A stretch of DNA of 64,000 nucleotides from Theobroma cacao (taxonomy: Eukaryota > Streptophyta > Magnoliopsida > Malvales > Malvaceae), in contig NC_030854.1 of NCBI RefSeq assembly GCF_000208745.1, positions 29,003,599-29,067,598 of the forward strand, in the 5' to 3' direction. The notes beneath the pieces were generated by a model. It worked only from the letters and a program-made list of their open reading frames with translations, made no database searches and was not told the origin of the DNA. Positions 1-12,500 of this stretch are shown here, one piece after another. Position numbers and translations under genes: made by a program. Position 1 is the first letter of the stretch. Each line of letters begins with the position of its first letter.

Positions 1-641
1 AAAACAAATATTCATAAAAGATATAATAAAATTAGTTTAGATTTGAAGTTGAGATATAACTTGATTGGTAATCACACTTTTTCCCTAAGAGTTTCAAGTT
101 TAAACCTACAATTCTATTCATTAAGAAAAATGCTTGGTTCTAATCTTCTTAGGTATTTAATTTTTTTCTTGGGTATCCAATTGAAATTAAAACATCCAAA
201 TCGGTTCATTTCCTTGAGAACATCAACAATAATTATACAACTAATGAATCTAATGATCACAGAACTTTTAAATGGAACTGAAATTTTTCTAAAAACAAAA
301 AGGATTGAGAACATGTTATAATATCAAATCAAAGTATACAAACTTTGAAAAGTTCTAAACCAAATTAGGAATTGTAAATTAATTTGCCTGAATATTGCCA
401 TCATTATTTTATAAAGTATCTTTTATAAATATCTTCATGGCATATATGTCTACATTCCTCTCCTCCAAAAGAAAATAAATAAAAAAAAAGGAAAGAAAAA
501 GCAGGGGGCGGTAACATAAATTTTCAAGATCTTAGGAGGAGTGGCAGAACTTTCCAAAAAAACCAAAAATTTAAGTGAAAGGAAGCAAAGGTAGTACTTT
601 GACAACCCAAACTGCCAAAGCCACTCTCATCTGACCAGAAC
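1..641. other. AT-rich intergenic DNA
   Basis: Upstream DNA of the zinc-finger gene. It is AT-rich and has no open frame with recognisable protein similarity on either strand. I see no transposon ends, tRNA boxes or strong repeats. It probably includes distal promoter sequence of the gene that starts at 923. Confidence 0.5.
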
Positions 642-716
642 TTGTGGCCTTGTCAGCCCTCACTCTCAGATCATGGGTCAGCCCCATTTGTCTATGGTTC
701 ACTCATCCATACCCCC

Positions 717-922
717 CCCTTTTATAGGCCCCACCCCCTCCCCCCACATAGCTACCTTCCCTTCCCCTTCCCCTTCCCCTTCCCCTCCCCCTTCTCCTCC
801 TTTTCCTCTCCTTTCCTCCCCCCTCGCTTTTGCATTTCCTTTGCCAATCTCTTCAAAACTCCCTCCAAATAAACGCCCACCCACCGCCCTCTCCTCCTTT
901 TTCCTTCGTTTTTCTCTTCTTC
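717..922 (+). promoter_or_regulatory. Putative core promoter and CT-rich 5' leader of the zinc-finger gene
   Basis: A TATA-like TTTATAGG lies at 720-727, about 200 bases before the ATG at 923. It is followed by a pyrimidine-rich leader with repeated CCTTCC units (about 757-800) and further CT runs to 920. CT-rich leaders are common in plant transcripts. The TATA assignment is inference from position and composition only. Confidence 0.4.
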
Positions 923-1639
923 ATGGAGAAGAATGAAAGGGAAACTCATGACTTCATGAACGTGGAATCCTTCTCTCAGCTCCCCTTCATCCGTCCCGCC
1001 CCTATCAAAGAAAAGGGTATTCGTTTATTTGGCAAAGAGTTCGGTGGTGACTCAGCTACGGCGAGCAACGAGTCAGAGTCAGCTGAGAACAACGAAGACA
1101 CAACGAAGGAGAACGAGAATGGGGATAACAGCAGAAGATTCGAGTGCCACTATTGTTGCAGAAACTTCCCTACTTCTCAAGCTCTAGGCGGTCACCAAAA
1201 CGCTCACAAGAGGGAACGCCAACATGCCAAACGAGCTCATCTTCAGTCGGCAATGGTGCACAACTCTTTATCCGATGCTCATATTTATGGCCTCGTTAAC
1301 TACAGGCTGGGCTCAGCTCCAACGCCAGCCATGACTTACCCTTCATGGAACAATAGCATTAGCAGTAGTAGCAGTAGGTTTTATGGGAACCACGGCTCGT
1401 TTTCTCAGCCACCCATCAATGGCAGCCCACTGGGATTATGGAGAATCCCTGCTACGGTTCAAAGCAACTCATCTTTCAATCGTGACCGCTCATCATCGCA
1501 TCCGTTGCCTTTGTTTGCTGGTGATGAGTTGAAGCCGTCGCAGGTTGTTGGTGGTGGTGGTTCAAGTTCCCAGAGTCGGTACGTTTATGAATCGAAGTCC
1601 GGCGTGCCAGACCATGTGAGTTTGGATCTACATCTGTAA
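923..1639 (+). CDS. Single C2H2 zinc-finger transcription factor, ZFP5/ZFP6/ZFP8/GIS-like, with C-terminal EAR motif
   Basis: Intronless gene for a 238-residue protein. One plant-type C2H2 finger spans residues 73-95: C75 and C78, then H91 and H95, with the diagnostic QALGGHQ (86-92) in its helix. A basic stretch follows the finger ([11 protein letters not shown]). The last six residues are SLDLHL, an LxLxL-type EAR repression motif that recruits TOPLESS-type corepressors. An N-terminal GIRLFG segment (32-37) recalls the short conserved box of the GIS/ZFP5/ZFP6/ZFP8 group. Those proteins act in the nucleus in gibberellin- and cytokinin-controlled trichome and root-hair development. The middle is rich in Ser, Asn and Gly and looks disordered. 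The frame is open upstream to 830, but the ATG at 923 is chosen because the extension is CT-rich leader that encodes low-complexity residues. Family placement is secure; the exact orthologue is not. Confidence 0.9.
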   Translation: MEKNERETHDFMNVESFSQLPFIRPAPIKEKGIRLFGKEFGGDSATASNESESAENNEDTTKENENGDNSRRFECHYCCRNFPTSQALGGHQNAHKRERQHAKRAHLQSAMVHNSLSDAHIYGLVNYRLGSAPTPAMTYPSWNNSISSSSSRFYGNHGSFSQPPINGSPLGLWRIPATVQSNSSFNRDRSSSHPLPLFAGDELKPSQVVGGGGSSSQSRYVYESKSGVPDHVSLDLHL

Positions 1640-2658
1640 TAATTTGGCAATAACTTTGATTTAAACGAGAAAACAAAATCTTTGCTGTGCAAAATGAGGC
1701 GATTATATATTCCTAGCACACCAATCTTATTCACTTGTTTTTTTTTCTTTTTAACATCTTGGTTTTTTTAATTTTTCTTTAGTATGATTTCATATGTAAA
1801 TGAAATGATTTACGAGCTCTTCATCATTCTCCACAAGCCTAGCTACCGTGTAACTTCAAAAACATGAGCTGAGATGTGTACGTTAAATTTTTAATCTCTT
1901 CTTTTAGCTACTTTGCTCTCTTAGGGTATATATATTATCATTTGGTTAGAGTTTTGGAAACGTTTTCTCTTGCTTTTGAAAGCAAAGACAGAAAAATAAA
2001 AATCTCTACTGTACTAATTTGGCTTTTAAAAGTATGGAAAAACAATAGAAACAGTATATAAGGTCATCATATTCTTGATCTTTTTCCTCTTTGGCCATTG
2101 TTATTAATGTTTTCTTTTTTTTCTCTTTTTTCCCCAAGATTTATGAATTAGTTTTCTGTCATCTCTTAAGCTTAAAAGGATCATGTTACAGTTGCAACCT
2201 ATATGTCTTCCCCATTTCAGAATTTTTCACACGTGTGAGGAATATTGTTTTCGAAGTGGCTATCAGTGTGGAGCACATGAACATCTCTGTAGCTACACAC
2301 GTGTACATAAGTCTATATGTTGTCTGTCTGAAACAGGTGTTGGAGGGTGAGAGAAAGAGAAAGAGAAAGAGAAGGGACAGAGAGATTTAAGATAGAGTTT
2401 TTATTCAGTACTCCAACAGTGAGGAAAAAAAAAAAAGGAAAACATAATCAGAGAGATGGATTATTGACAAGGTTTTGGATATATGCCCCTTTTCTCTGCA
2501 TGAAAATGCTGAAGAGAAAATGATGATATATACTTTTTCATGGCATTTTTAGGTATAGTATAGGGCGTAGGTCGCCAAAATTTATTACATGTTCATCCAT
2601 TTTTCTTTTTGGTCTTTGCTGATAGTATTGAATCAGAATTCAATATATACATATGCAC

Positions 2659-2689
<31 letters not shown>

Positions 2690-4780
2690 AGATTTTTCTT
2701 TTATGTTATTTATGTTAGCCAATCAAACTTTAAATGATGTCTGATGATATGTATAAAGATTTGCGGTGGAACCTCCTGTCATGAGACCAGAAGAGGAGGG
2801 AACAAAGGTGGCAATTTTTTGGCCACAGCTGATATATGGAAAAAAACCACCCAATACATACATACATACATACATACTTATATATATATATATATTTGAA
2901 AGCAGCAATTAATAAATGATCCACTTCCACCAAATTATAAAAAAATGCGCTCCGTCTGATTTGAAATCATATGATTCTTCAGGGCTTAGTGGGACCATCT
3001 TGCAAAATGCAAAAAAAAAAAAAAAATACATAGATGGGAGAGAACAGGAGTAGCTAGCTGGGGGGGACATTCTTATATAAAGTAAACTGATGAGTGACAT
3101 GTTCGCTGATGGAAAAAATGTAGGGGCTTGGAAGGGGGATGATGGGTCACTTGACTCACTTCTTTTTTGCCTTAAAATCTGCAAGCACATTTTTTGATTT
3201 CTCAGAGGGACAACAGTACCATCCCATCCAAAGCTTTCATGGCTTCAAAAATGGTAAAACCAACCCCTCTCACAAAAGGTTGTGTCCTTGTTTTTGCAAT
3301 AAGAGAGAATTGATGAAGGAACATACGAACATGGCAGTTAAGTCTGCCATCTTTATTTTCTCACCTTTTATATGTACCTTGGCTTTTATGTCTGCAAGAG
3401 AGATAGAGAGAGAAGGGGAGTTAGGTGGGTTAGTTTTTATGGGTGAATCGAGAGTGGGAGAAAAAAAGGAGAGGAATGCTGTAGAATTTGGTGATTCTTA
3501 CCGACGCCAAGGGGGGAATATAGAGAGAAAAAGGCATTTTCTTTTTTAACAAAACACAATAATTCAGTGATAGTTGGTACTGCTGCCTCGTGTGTCTTCT
3601 TCCTTTTCTCTAATCTATCTGTAATTGTGGCAGCAAGCAGCATCCCACAGGGTCAGGATTTCTGGGGGTTGCTAATGTACATCACTCAATGAATTTCTAA
3701 CAAACTACAGAGAAAAAGGCATCCCCATTTTATAAAATTTAGTATATATATATATATATATATAAGTCCTTTGCCTCTTCTTCTGTTTCATGTTGGGATT
3801 TGTGTTTTGTCTCACCCGTTTTGCTTGCAAGAGAAAAGTGTGCCCGGAAATCATAAGCATATACTACTAGTATTACTTTTTCTTTTCTTATTTTCCCTTC
3901 CAGCTTGCTTTTTTGAACAGGAGAAATATGTTGACCAGCTCCTTGCATGTTGTTCAATAACCCAGCTAGGGTTTCAAATGTAAAATAAAGATATAAATAA
4001 TCCCACTCTAATTAAGAACCTAGAAATGAAAATGTCAAATTCTTTGTCACATTTGGAACTTTTCTGGAAGGCAAGATTGCAAAACCAATAACATTTAATG
4101 TGAATTTCACTTTATAAAAGTAAAGCCAATTCAAAGATGTAAGATGCTGAAGCTGAACTTATACTAGAGCGACCAGAGCAGCTGCATATGCATCAAAAGA
4201 ATGAAGATTTTCCTGCTGGAGATTAGCCTCCAGGTTATAGAAATCTATACTTGAGCAAATATATATAAATAACCTGTTGGTTTTGAGAAAACCACAATGG
4301 TTTTCCGCCTAATAAAGATACTGCCTAACAGATTTAGCAAAATGACAGAATCGGTTAGTGTAGCTCACTTCAAAATAGCTGCGATGAGGCTTTCTTGCTT
4401 TGAGTTACGATTTGAAGATTACATGTCAATTTTACAACTTCAAGTATCTCCATTGTTGAAGCAATTCCTAAAGGTGTGTTAAGAAGCCCTTTCAAGCAGG
4501 TGCAAACTTATGGACGAAATCTAGCTATCTAGCCCCCTATTTCGAGTGGTACTCCTGATGGTAATGACACAAGTTATTCGCCTTCATACTTGCTCTAAAG
4601 ATTGGTGAAGCTATTCAAACTTTGCTCGTAAACAAGATGATGCTTCTTACTTCATTCCTGAAATCAAAGAGATATATTTATTCATTTTACAATCTCCTAA
4701 AGTTCCTATGGAAAGTTCATATTTGCAGCTTTGAGTTTTTGTTTAGTTTTTAATCTAAAAATCCCACAAATNAACCATAT
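1640..4780. other. Intergenic DNA with microsatellites downstream of the zinc-finger gene
   Basis: No convincing gene is seen. Simple repeats are scattered through it: a purine GAGAAA stretch near 2348-2375, (GA)n at about 2665-2689, (CATA)n near 2855-2877, short (TA)n near 2880-2895 and 3743-3764, and a long A run near 3010-3025. Open frames here are short and overlap these repeats. The first few hundred bases should contain the 3' UTR of the zinc-finger gene. Confidence 0.5.
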
Positions 4781-4789
4781 TTAGCATGA

Positions 4790-5050
4790 AATTTGAAAGA
4801 GAGGAAATTTCCAGCAATCATTCCATCTCACCCAGCTCATGTGCATCCCACCACATCGTGCACATAGCCGTATAGTATAACCATCCATCTCCCTCACCAC
4901 CGTCATCATCGGCAACTGCACACTCACCCCGCACATGCACGGTTGCATTTGTCACACAATGGTTCCTTTTATGACATAGTATACATATATCTATATATAT
5001 AAGAGCTTGTCTTAGATTGGCCAATGATTGCGTATTTACACCTAACAAAA
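4790..5050 (-). repeat. Antisense fragment of the large Gypsy-type LTR family found at 37-48 kb
   Basis: Read on the minus strand, about 4826-4935 contains GTGCACGATGTGG followed by GGATGCACATGAGC, and GGAGATGGATGG. These are the signature minisatellite words of the LTRs at 39080-39200 and 46570-46800. The similarity covers only the minisatellite neighbourhood, so this is a decayed fragment. An unresolved base (N) sits just outside at 4772. Confidence 0.6.
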
Positions 5051-5059
5051 TTTTAAGCA

Positions 5060-5585
5060 TTCTTGGAACGTATATCCATCACATCAAACCTTTGCAACAT
5101 AACGCAATTTTTAATTAAAAATATATCCAAGTTGAAGCAAAAGCTTCTAAAGCTATCGACGGAACCTCCATTTGTAAGCAAAGAGGGAATTAATTATCAA
5201 TTAAGAAAATGAACAAGACGTTTTTGTGAGGCAAAACAGATATGCAAAAGCTCTGTAAGAGAACTTACCACCACTTATGGCAAGCCCTAACAAGTTTTAG
5301 TCAATAATAATGAGATTTAATAGATTCTATTGAAGATCGAAAAAAGCTTCATCAGTAGACTCTTTGAGAGCAATGAGAAATGGGACATCATTGATTTCAA
5401 CTTTACTTGACACATTCAGTATGTGTTAGGTGGAAGAGTTGTCCTCACAAACAGATAAAGAGAAAATTCTTTGTCCAGGACTCTTTATCTACTAATGTCT
5501 TATAAGACAATAATGAGATGGTCACCACTGTTTTTTCGACCTATGCTTTTCTCTTCATTCCAATCTAACTAACCTCTGTACTCCA

Positions 5586-5645
<60 letters not shown>

Positions 5646-8600
5646 CAATAAATTACCATCTAAATTGCCAAGAATATGCATTTCTCCAATACCCCATCTT
5701 AGAAAGGAGGGAATTATAACAATACGATCTTCCTATCAATAGCGACCCAATTATTTATTACAGATCTAAGCCTAAATGCTTGATCAGCTGACCTAATTAA
5801 ATAACTCAAGCACACTAAGTTAGAGCCCGTTTGGCACACCAGGCCGGGTGGTACAATGGGGCCTTCCCACCCCCTTAATTTTGGGGGGCAACCAGTGCTT
5901 CAGTCTTAATCTAGTAGTAGGTAGGTATGTAAAAAATTCCAAGTATTTGGTGGAGAAATACAAGAACATTAACTGGTGTTTCAGAAAAAACTAATGAATT
6001 CTAAATGCACCTTTTTTGGGAAGGCATGCATCGGCCCCTGTGTTTTGAGGTAAAGAGCAACCCTGATGAGGTACATCCGGCTTCACTGTGTGGTAGCAAG
6101 CATCAAAAGGGCAATAATAAGAATAAGGCATTAATGGTGCCATTAGGACAAAACATTGATGAAAGGATGCTTGGAAAGACATGCATATAAATACATTGCA
6201 ACTCACTCACAAGCAGTAATTGAATACTGTAAGCACTACTACCGTGTATTTTTTTTTTTTTTTTTTTTCACATCTAGCTCAGTAACTTGGCTAGGGCTTC
6301 TCACCTACCAACACGGAAATGCAGGAAAGGCCATTTTACCCTAGATAATCCACTCATCCAACATGCAAGAAAGGGCCAAATTGGACCACTCAACATGGGG
6401 TGGTGCCTTAGATTTTTGTTATTATTATTATTATTATTTATTTATTTATTTTCGTCCTGAGAAATGAGAAATCAAAGGGCACCCCCTTAAAAAACAGAGT
6501 GAACAGTGTTACATCAACCCCAACTATCTAGGGTCCCACAAGTAAATGCTGAAGAGGGGGCATGTGATGAGGAAGGATGATAAAAAGAGGCATACAATAA
6601 AGACGGTTGAGGAGTACACACATTATCATTAGGACCACTTTTCTCCCTTGCTCTATTTTTATACCAGAGAGAGCGAGACCAGTGGAATTTAAGAAACATC
6701 GGCCCACACCCCTATAAAGTTTGGAAACGAGGTTGACAGTTTATACAGTAGCCCACCTTATGCTATCCTGCGCTAGTAGGTGCAAACTGCAAAACCTCAC
6801 ACAATATTAACACACAGAAGAGAGCCTTTCATAGTCTCCATTGGGTGGAAGTGGGAGAAATGAAGCTTGGCTAAGCATTTTGCAATAAATGCCACCAAAT
6901 TTGTAGGCCATGTGGGAGGATCCATTGGCTCTGTTCGGCTACCTCTGTACCTGTAAGGGTGCCTTTGAAGATAGATAAGTTTTCAATATCCAAGTCACAT
7001 CTTCACACATTTAATAGTATCTGATAATACGATAACAAACATGTTTTCTGATATCTTATTGCTTTCAGCAATACCTATATAGTTGGATAATTTTCAAGCT
7101 ATTCATTGGTTTTTTTAACATAAATGAGGACACTTCCGTGCCTTATTTCTTAAGATACTCACCCTTTTCACAAGGAATGAGATTTTCAGTCAAAAGGGAT
7201 GATGTGAGCCTTCATATATGACATTACCTGCAAAAACGAACTCACCAAAGAGATACAAGATGCGCACAAAAATCATTAGCATTCCTTCAAAATCTCCTAA
7301 CGTAAACACACTTTTAATTTCCCTTTACTTCCTACTTTTTTGTTCTTTTTTTTTTTTTTGCTTACCTTTGCTTTACTTCTCCTCAACACTGTTTCTAAAT
7401 ATATAAATCCGCATATGGTATGATACCATAAATTGATTAGGAACTATGTTTTTCTGTAACTGTTAAACTGTTAAGTTTGACCCAATAAAGGTAGCATCTA
7501 ATTCATATATTGCACAAGTTTCAGTCAATTAGCCTGGAATGCAACATAAAGGGCAATACATAACCAAGTATTGTAATCAAACATCATAATGAATTAACAG
7601 AAACCCAGACCTATCTGACATTGCAAGGGCCTCCAACTATCATTAATGAACTTGTTCCAAGGCAAATACCTAACATTAAGTAATCATAATAAAAGCTCAA
7701 ACCAGCTATAACTATTGCTGATTGTAATAATATCTGAACCAATTAAACATGCACTTGCTTCTACAACAGAAAAAGCCCCACACATATTATTGTAACAATA
7801 GGAAATAAGCAGCAAAGAGCTGTGTAAACAGGTTGAATCTGCCTCATCTGAATTTTGACACTTTCCCCTCTTAATTTTATTAAATAGGAAGTGCTTTTAG
7901 CCCAGCCTCGTCAAATTTACTGAACTTGGGAAAATAAAGTACACCACTTGCCTTTCCTAGGGCAATGACTAGAACTGCATACTCAATATTTTTTTTGCTC
8001 AGCACTTCATACTCATGTATGTGTATGCCTAGCAAGATGGGGCCTACAGATCCCTACTTGATTCGCCTCTGCATAAATATTGTCTGTCTAATACCAATGT
8101 ATTATTTATCTAAAATATTTTCAGCCTCCAGGAACCCCTTTATCTAAAATATAAATAAATCTAAATCTAACACAAGAACAAGACCTAGTAAATTGCCATC
8201 ACTCTACTCAAAAAGGTTTAAATGCAGGAACGCTACAACAAAACTAAGTCCAGACAACTCATTGAATCTGGTCTGATCCACTGCCAAAACCTGTTGCTAG
8301 GCAGCAAGGCACAAATAAATTTTTTTTCCCGTTTCTGCATCATTTTTTGTTTTACACCTGATAGAAGTAACTGTAAGTTTTCTGTAAGGACTAGATGCAT
8401 TTATAAGATGACTACTATGCAAATCAAGTATATCTTACACATTTATTTACTATGCGCCCCTGATAATTCCTATGCTTATCTAAGCATCTTCTGTGCAACC
8501 CTGATAAACTTATACTATGCAGCCCAGATAATACAAGCTTTCTTCATGCATCAACTCTGCATTTAAATGTGGCAGTTGCTCTTTGTACCAATGGACAAGG

Positions 8601-9566
8601 CAACTGGCATCAACACAGACTTCTTCACAGTATGGTTCCCATAGTTCTCAAATTTAATAAATAATGGCACTCTATTCCAAGGCATCCACGTCATAGTAAA
8701 AAAATCAACTATATGCTTATAATTTCAACAGAAATTTGTAAGCTTTCGGATTTAGAAAACTTGAGATACAACAATGTTAACATTTTTAGTATCATATCTA
8801 TATTTTTATGCAGAAAAATCACGACACAAACTCAAAAAATTTTCCTACAATATGATGAAAGTCTTCAACATGGTTAGCAAATTCTAGTGATACAGCCAGC
8901 GACAACTGATCCTGACATTGCATTATCAACACAACCCTGAAATTTCCCACCATGAAGGCAACAGAATTGAGTTGTTTATATCAATGACCAATCTAGCCAA
9001 ACATGAGCTTAAAAATACCCCCCATTAGCCAAGTTTTATGAATTTGCAAAATTACAGCTAATATCAGTATGAGACTCACCCATATCTGATAAACTATGTT
9101 TGTTTTTCAGAACAGATTTTCTCAAATCTATCTTAAAACAAATGCCGTCATTGTAGGAATAACATACCACACAAAATGGAAGTGATAGCATCTAGTGAGT
9201 TCTTCAATAAGATATCAAGAAAGACTTCTAGATTTTGCTTTGGTCAATGATATGAATACACCAGGTTAATTCCTCAAGATAAGATGTCAGTATGATGTAA
9301 TTAGGATGTCACCCCTCATCAGTAACCTTGCAAAAAAAATACCCGACAATGCAACCAATATATACCAATAAGAAGATAGTAACACTGTTATATATTAACT
9401 TTAAAAGTATACAAAAATGTCACACTTATGGGAAATAGAAGAAAAGAAATTAAAATAAAAACAAAAAAGTAAAATTTTATCCAAAAGTTCTATGCACATA
9501 GGTATTATATTGCTCAGAAAACAGATGAAAGTAGATGCTTTATAAGTGCACCAGCAAGAAGTCATC
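5060..9566. other. Long stretch without a recognisable gene
   Basis: No coding exon or transposon domain was recognised on either strand. Contents seen are a pure (TA)n microsatellite at about 5589-5641, a T run at about 6249-6268, and a TTA/TTTA repeat at about 6419-6450. The last part should include the 3' UTR of the minus-strand gene that ends at 9567. The possibility of small non-coding RNA genes was not excluded. Confidence 0.45.
5589..5641. repeat. (TA)n microsatellite
   Basis: About 26 uninterrupted TA units. It is a likely polymorphic locus and prone to polymerase slippage in assembly. Confidence 0.95.
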
Positions 9567-12500
9567 TTAGCCTTGTTGGCTCCGAGTAGTGTAGGTCTTC
9601 TCAACATGTCGAGTGAGGAGTGAAATTCCATAATGTGAGGCACTTGAGGCAGCATAATAGGAAGTCACAGTGAGTTGAGCAAACTTTGGAAGTGCATAAC
9701 CTACAAATTCACATATCAACAGCAAATTACACTCTATATAGGTCACACAAACACAGTGGAAAATCATCAAAAATACATCTAGTTCTCATGATTGGCACTG
9801 ATCCAGAGTAGTCATTGCTAGTGAAATGCACTTTTAAACCCAGTCTTATGCATAACCTGCCTAGATCATCAAATTGAGTCACTGCAAAAGAAATGTTAAG
9901 TCCCTTAACCACAAGACATGAAGCTTGGGCCAAGGAGCCTAGTCCTCTCAGATTTCAAGAGAAAAGAAATAAATATGTAGGTTGGCTCTTTCAGGCAAGA
10001 ATAAATGAGTTGTCGAAAATCTTAAAGGTAAAAATAGGACAAGGCTAGAAAGGTTCCAGGAAACTGCAAGACACCAGTCACTAAATACTTCAACTGACAA
10101 CAGAAGCCCACTGCTTCTTCAGCTTTTTAACTAAATGATTAATCCAATGACACAGTGAATTCATAGACAAATATTAACAAACTTACCAAAAATTGCATGT
10201 TCTACTTAAGGGCATGCTTGCAAGGGAAGTGTGCTGGTTAAGAGGGGGAGTGCATAGCAGAGCAATGCGTAAAAGAGAAAATGTGATTTACATACTACCA
10301 GTCTACTTGAATGATCACCAATTATATAAATTATATGAGAAAGGAATAGAAAGAGCCACATATGAATCTAAACTTTGCCAACTGCACAGGAGTCTGGATA
10401 TATATTCTATCAATTGACAAATCCTATTTTTCTTGAAAGCCCTGATGGTACTTTTTCTAAATGTCCTTTTGAGTCAGTCTCATAATAATTGGAGTAAACA
10501 AGTTATTACTCCATAAACCTAGAAGTGGAAGGGACTGTCCTTTGCCAAATGAAGGGGAAGGGGACTTGCCAGCGCACTGTAGCCTTTAAGATGTACTCTT
10601 ATAAGTCAACATCACAATTCAAAGCAAAAATTTATTCAGACAGGCAACAAATTCAGTGACAGAAGTAGGCTATGAAGTTATTAGATGCTAATATTTCACA
10701 ATAAAGTTTTCAAGATGTCAGTACAAAACGGTAGCCTAGATGCCAATGGCCCTATGCAGTAGCATTTTATGAGCACAAGGCACCATATCTGACACATGTA
10801 TCATGTACTACATTGTTGTTTCCAAAAGTCTGAGACTACTAAAATTTGCTAGAAAAATCAGTCAAATATTAAGCCAAAAATTAATAAGTTCCATAACCTC
10901 ATATGCTGTTTCCTAAGCAGCATGCACCACGTTAAGGGGAAAAAAAGCAGCTCTTCACCACAAGAAATTTATAGCTAACACATAGCAGCTCTCATCATGA
11001 AACAACCCAAATAATGAAGATTGCTAAATCTACCTTACATAGAGAGAGGAAGTCAAAGGACCATAGGTCATTAAAGTACACTGATGATAAATAGAAATTG
11101 TTTAGTGACCCTGAAAAATATTGTCATATAACTTCCTTTCTGAACTTTTTACCCTACTTATCATGCCATACAATGTCCAAATTTAAAACTTACCTCCACC
11201 TATGGAAAATTTAAAAAATCTAGCTTCATGGTGCAACTGATCGGCATTCAACCTTGAATGGTAACCCAGCCCAGAATCAAGTTAACCACGCAGAAAACAT
11301 TCAACCAGTAGCTTTAACAAAGGCAAAAACCCACCAAACTTTGTTTGGGGTGGAGCATTATGATTCTCCATTTATGATGAGAATGTTTTAATACTGAACC
11401 CTCACTCCATGTGATTCCATCCCTCAAAAGCTTTAATTTCCTCCATTTAGTTATATCATTCATTTTTTCAACCAAAAACCAGTTAATAACTTCAATTCAA
11501 TAAAAAGATCCCACCATAAGAGACTAAAAAGTTTATTGCAATACACCATTCCTCACCTACTTGCCATTGGTATTCCACTTGATCCCTGATGTGTAGGACA
11601 ACCAAACACAAGCACCACCTCCACCTCAAAAGTGGAGATAGTTTTTTTAAACAGATATTTACAAATATTTTCTCACTACTAAAAAGATGCAGAGGGAATT
11701 GAACTTGCATCTTTTGAGACCCAAAAAAGACTCAAGTTTGACAAGCTGGGAGAATTCTTGTAAAAAATATTTCTAAATATGGTTACTGGAAATGAAAAAA
11801 TTTTCATCCTCACTATCAAATAAGCTCTTTGAATCAGTTAAATATCTTTGGTTTTTCCTTCTGTTGTTGTCCTTTCCTACTTTGGCAGAAGGCAAAAACA
11901 TGAGCATGCAACAGATGGAACTCCATAGTGCAATGTCTTTCCTAAATGAGCATGCACAGTAAAACTCTCACATTACCTACAGCAGATAGTGCAATGCAAA
12001 TTGAACAAACTATATAATCTTACATGTGCAAAAGATTCAACAATAGGAACCAACATTCATTAAATTAGAGGACTCCATAAAGAATAAGAGGTCCTCCTTT
12101 AGAAACCTCGCTATCACTTTTAATTAAAGGCTGCAGCAGATAGCTGCAAATGATCAAGGTCAAATAAATGTTGGGATACACTAAAAACCAAGTTCAAGTC
12201 AAAAAAGAAAGAAGTTTGTACAATTTAGATCAAGCTTTGTTATCCAATATCATCTTATAACTACTTTACATCTAGAGTGAAAGGGCATCTTATACCTCCA
12301 AATGCTGCACTGACACCTGAAAACATTAGCAGCAGAGGAATCTGTCAACAAAGAAGAGAATAGTGTTCAATTAAGTTTATGATATACAAATAACAGCACT
12401 CTACCAGCTGTGTAAAAGGGGAAAATGTGTTTGAGAATTGTCGCAGATTGAACAGATTGGAAATGAAATTTAGAATATAGAAGAGGCATACCCCAGTTAC

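Noticed and set aside
830..922. N-terminal extension of the zinc-finger gene to an upstream ATG at 830
   Set aside because: The extension translates CT-rich leader into low-complexity residues. The ATG at 923 begins the part with family-like motifs.
642..949. Several open frames on both strands over the CT-rich leader
   Set aside because: They are products of a repetitive pyrimidine tract (Pro/Ser-rich or Gly/Glu/Lys-rich), with no domain.
4297..4482. 61-codon + strand frame
   Set aside because: No domain, no flanking splice logic, and typical chance length in AT-rich DNA.
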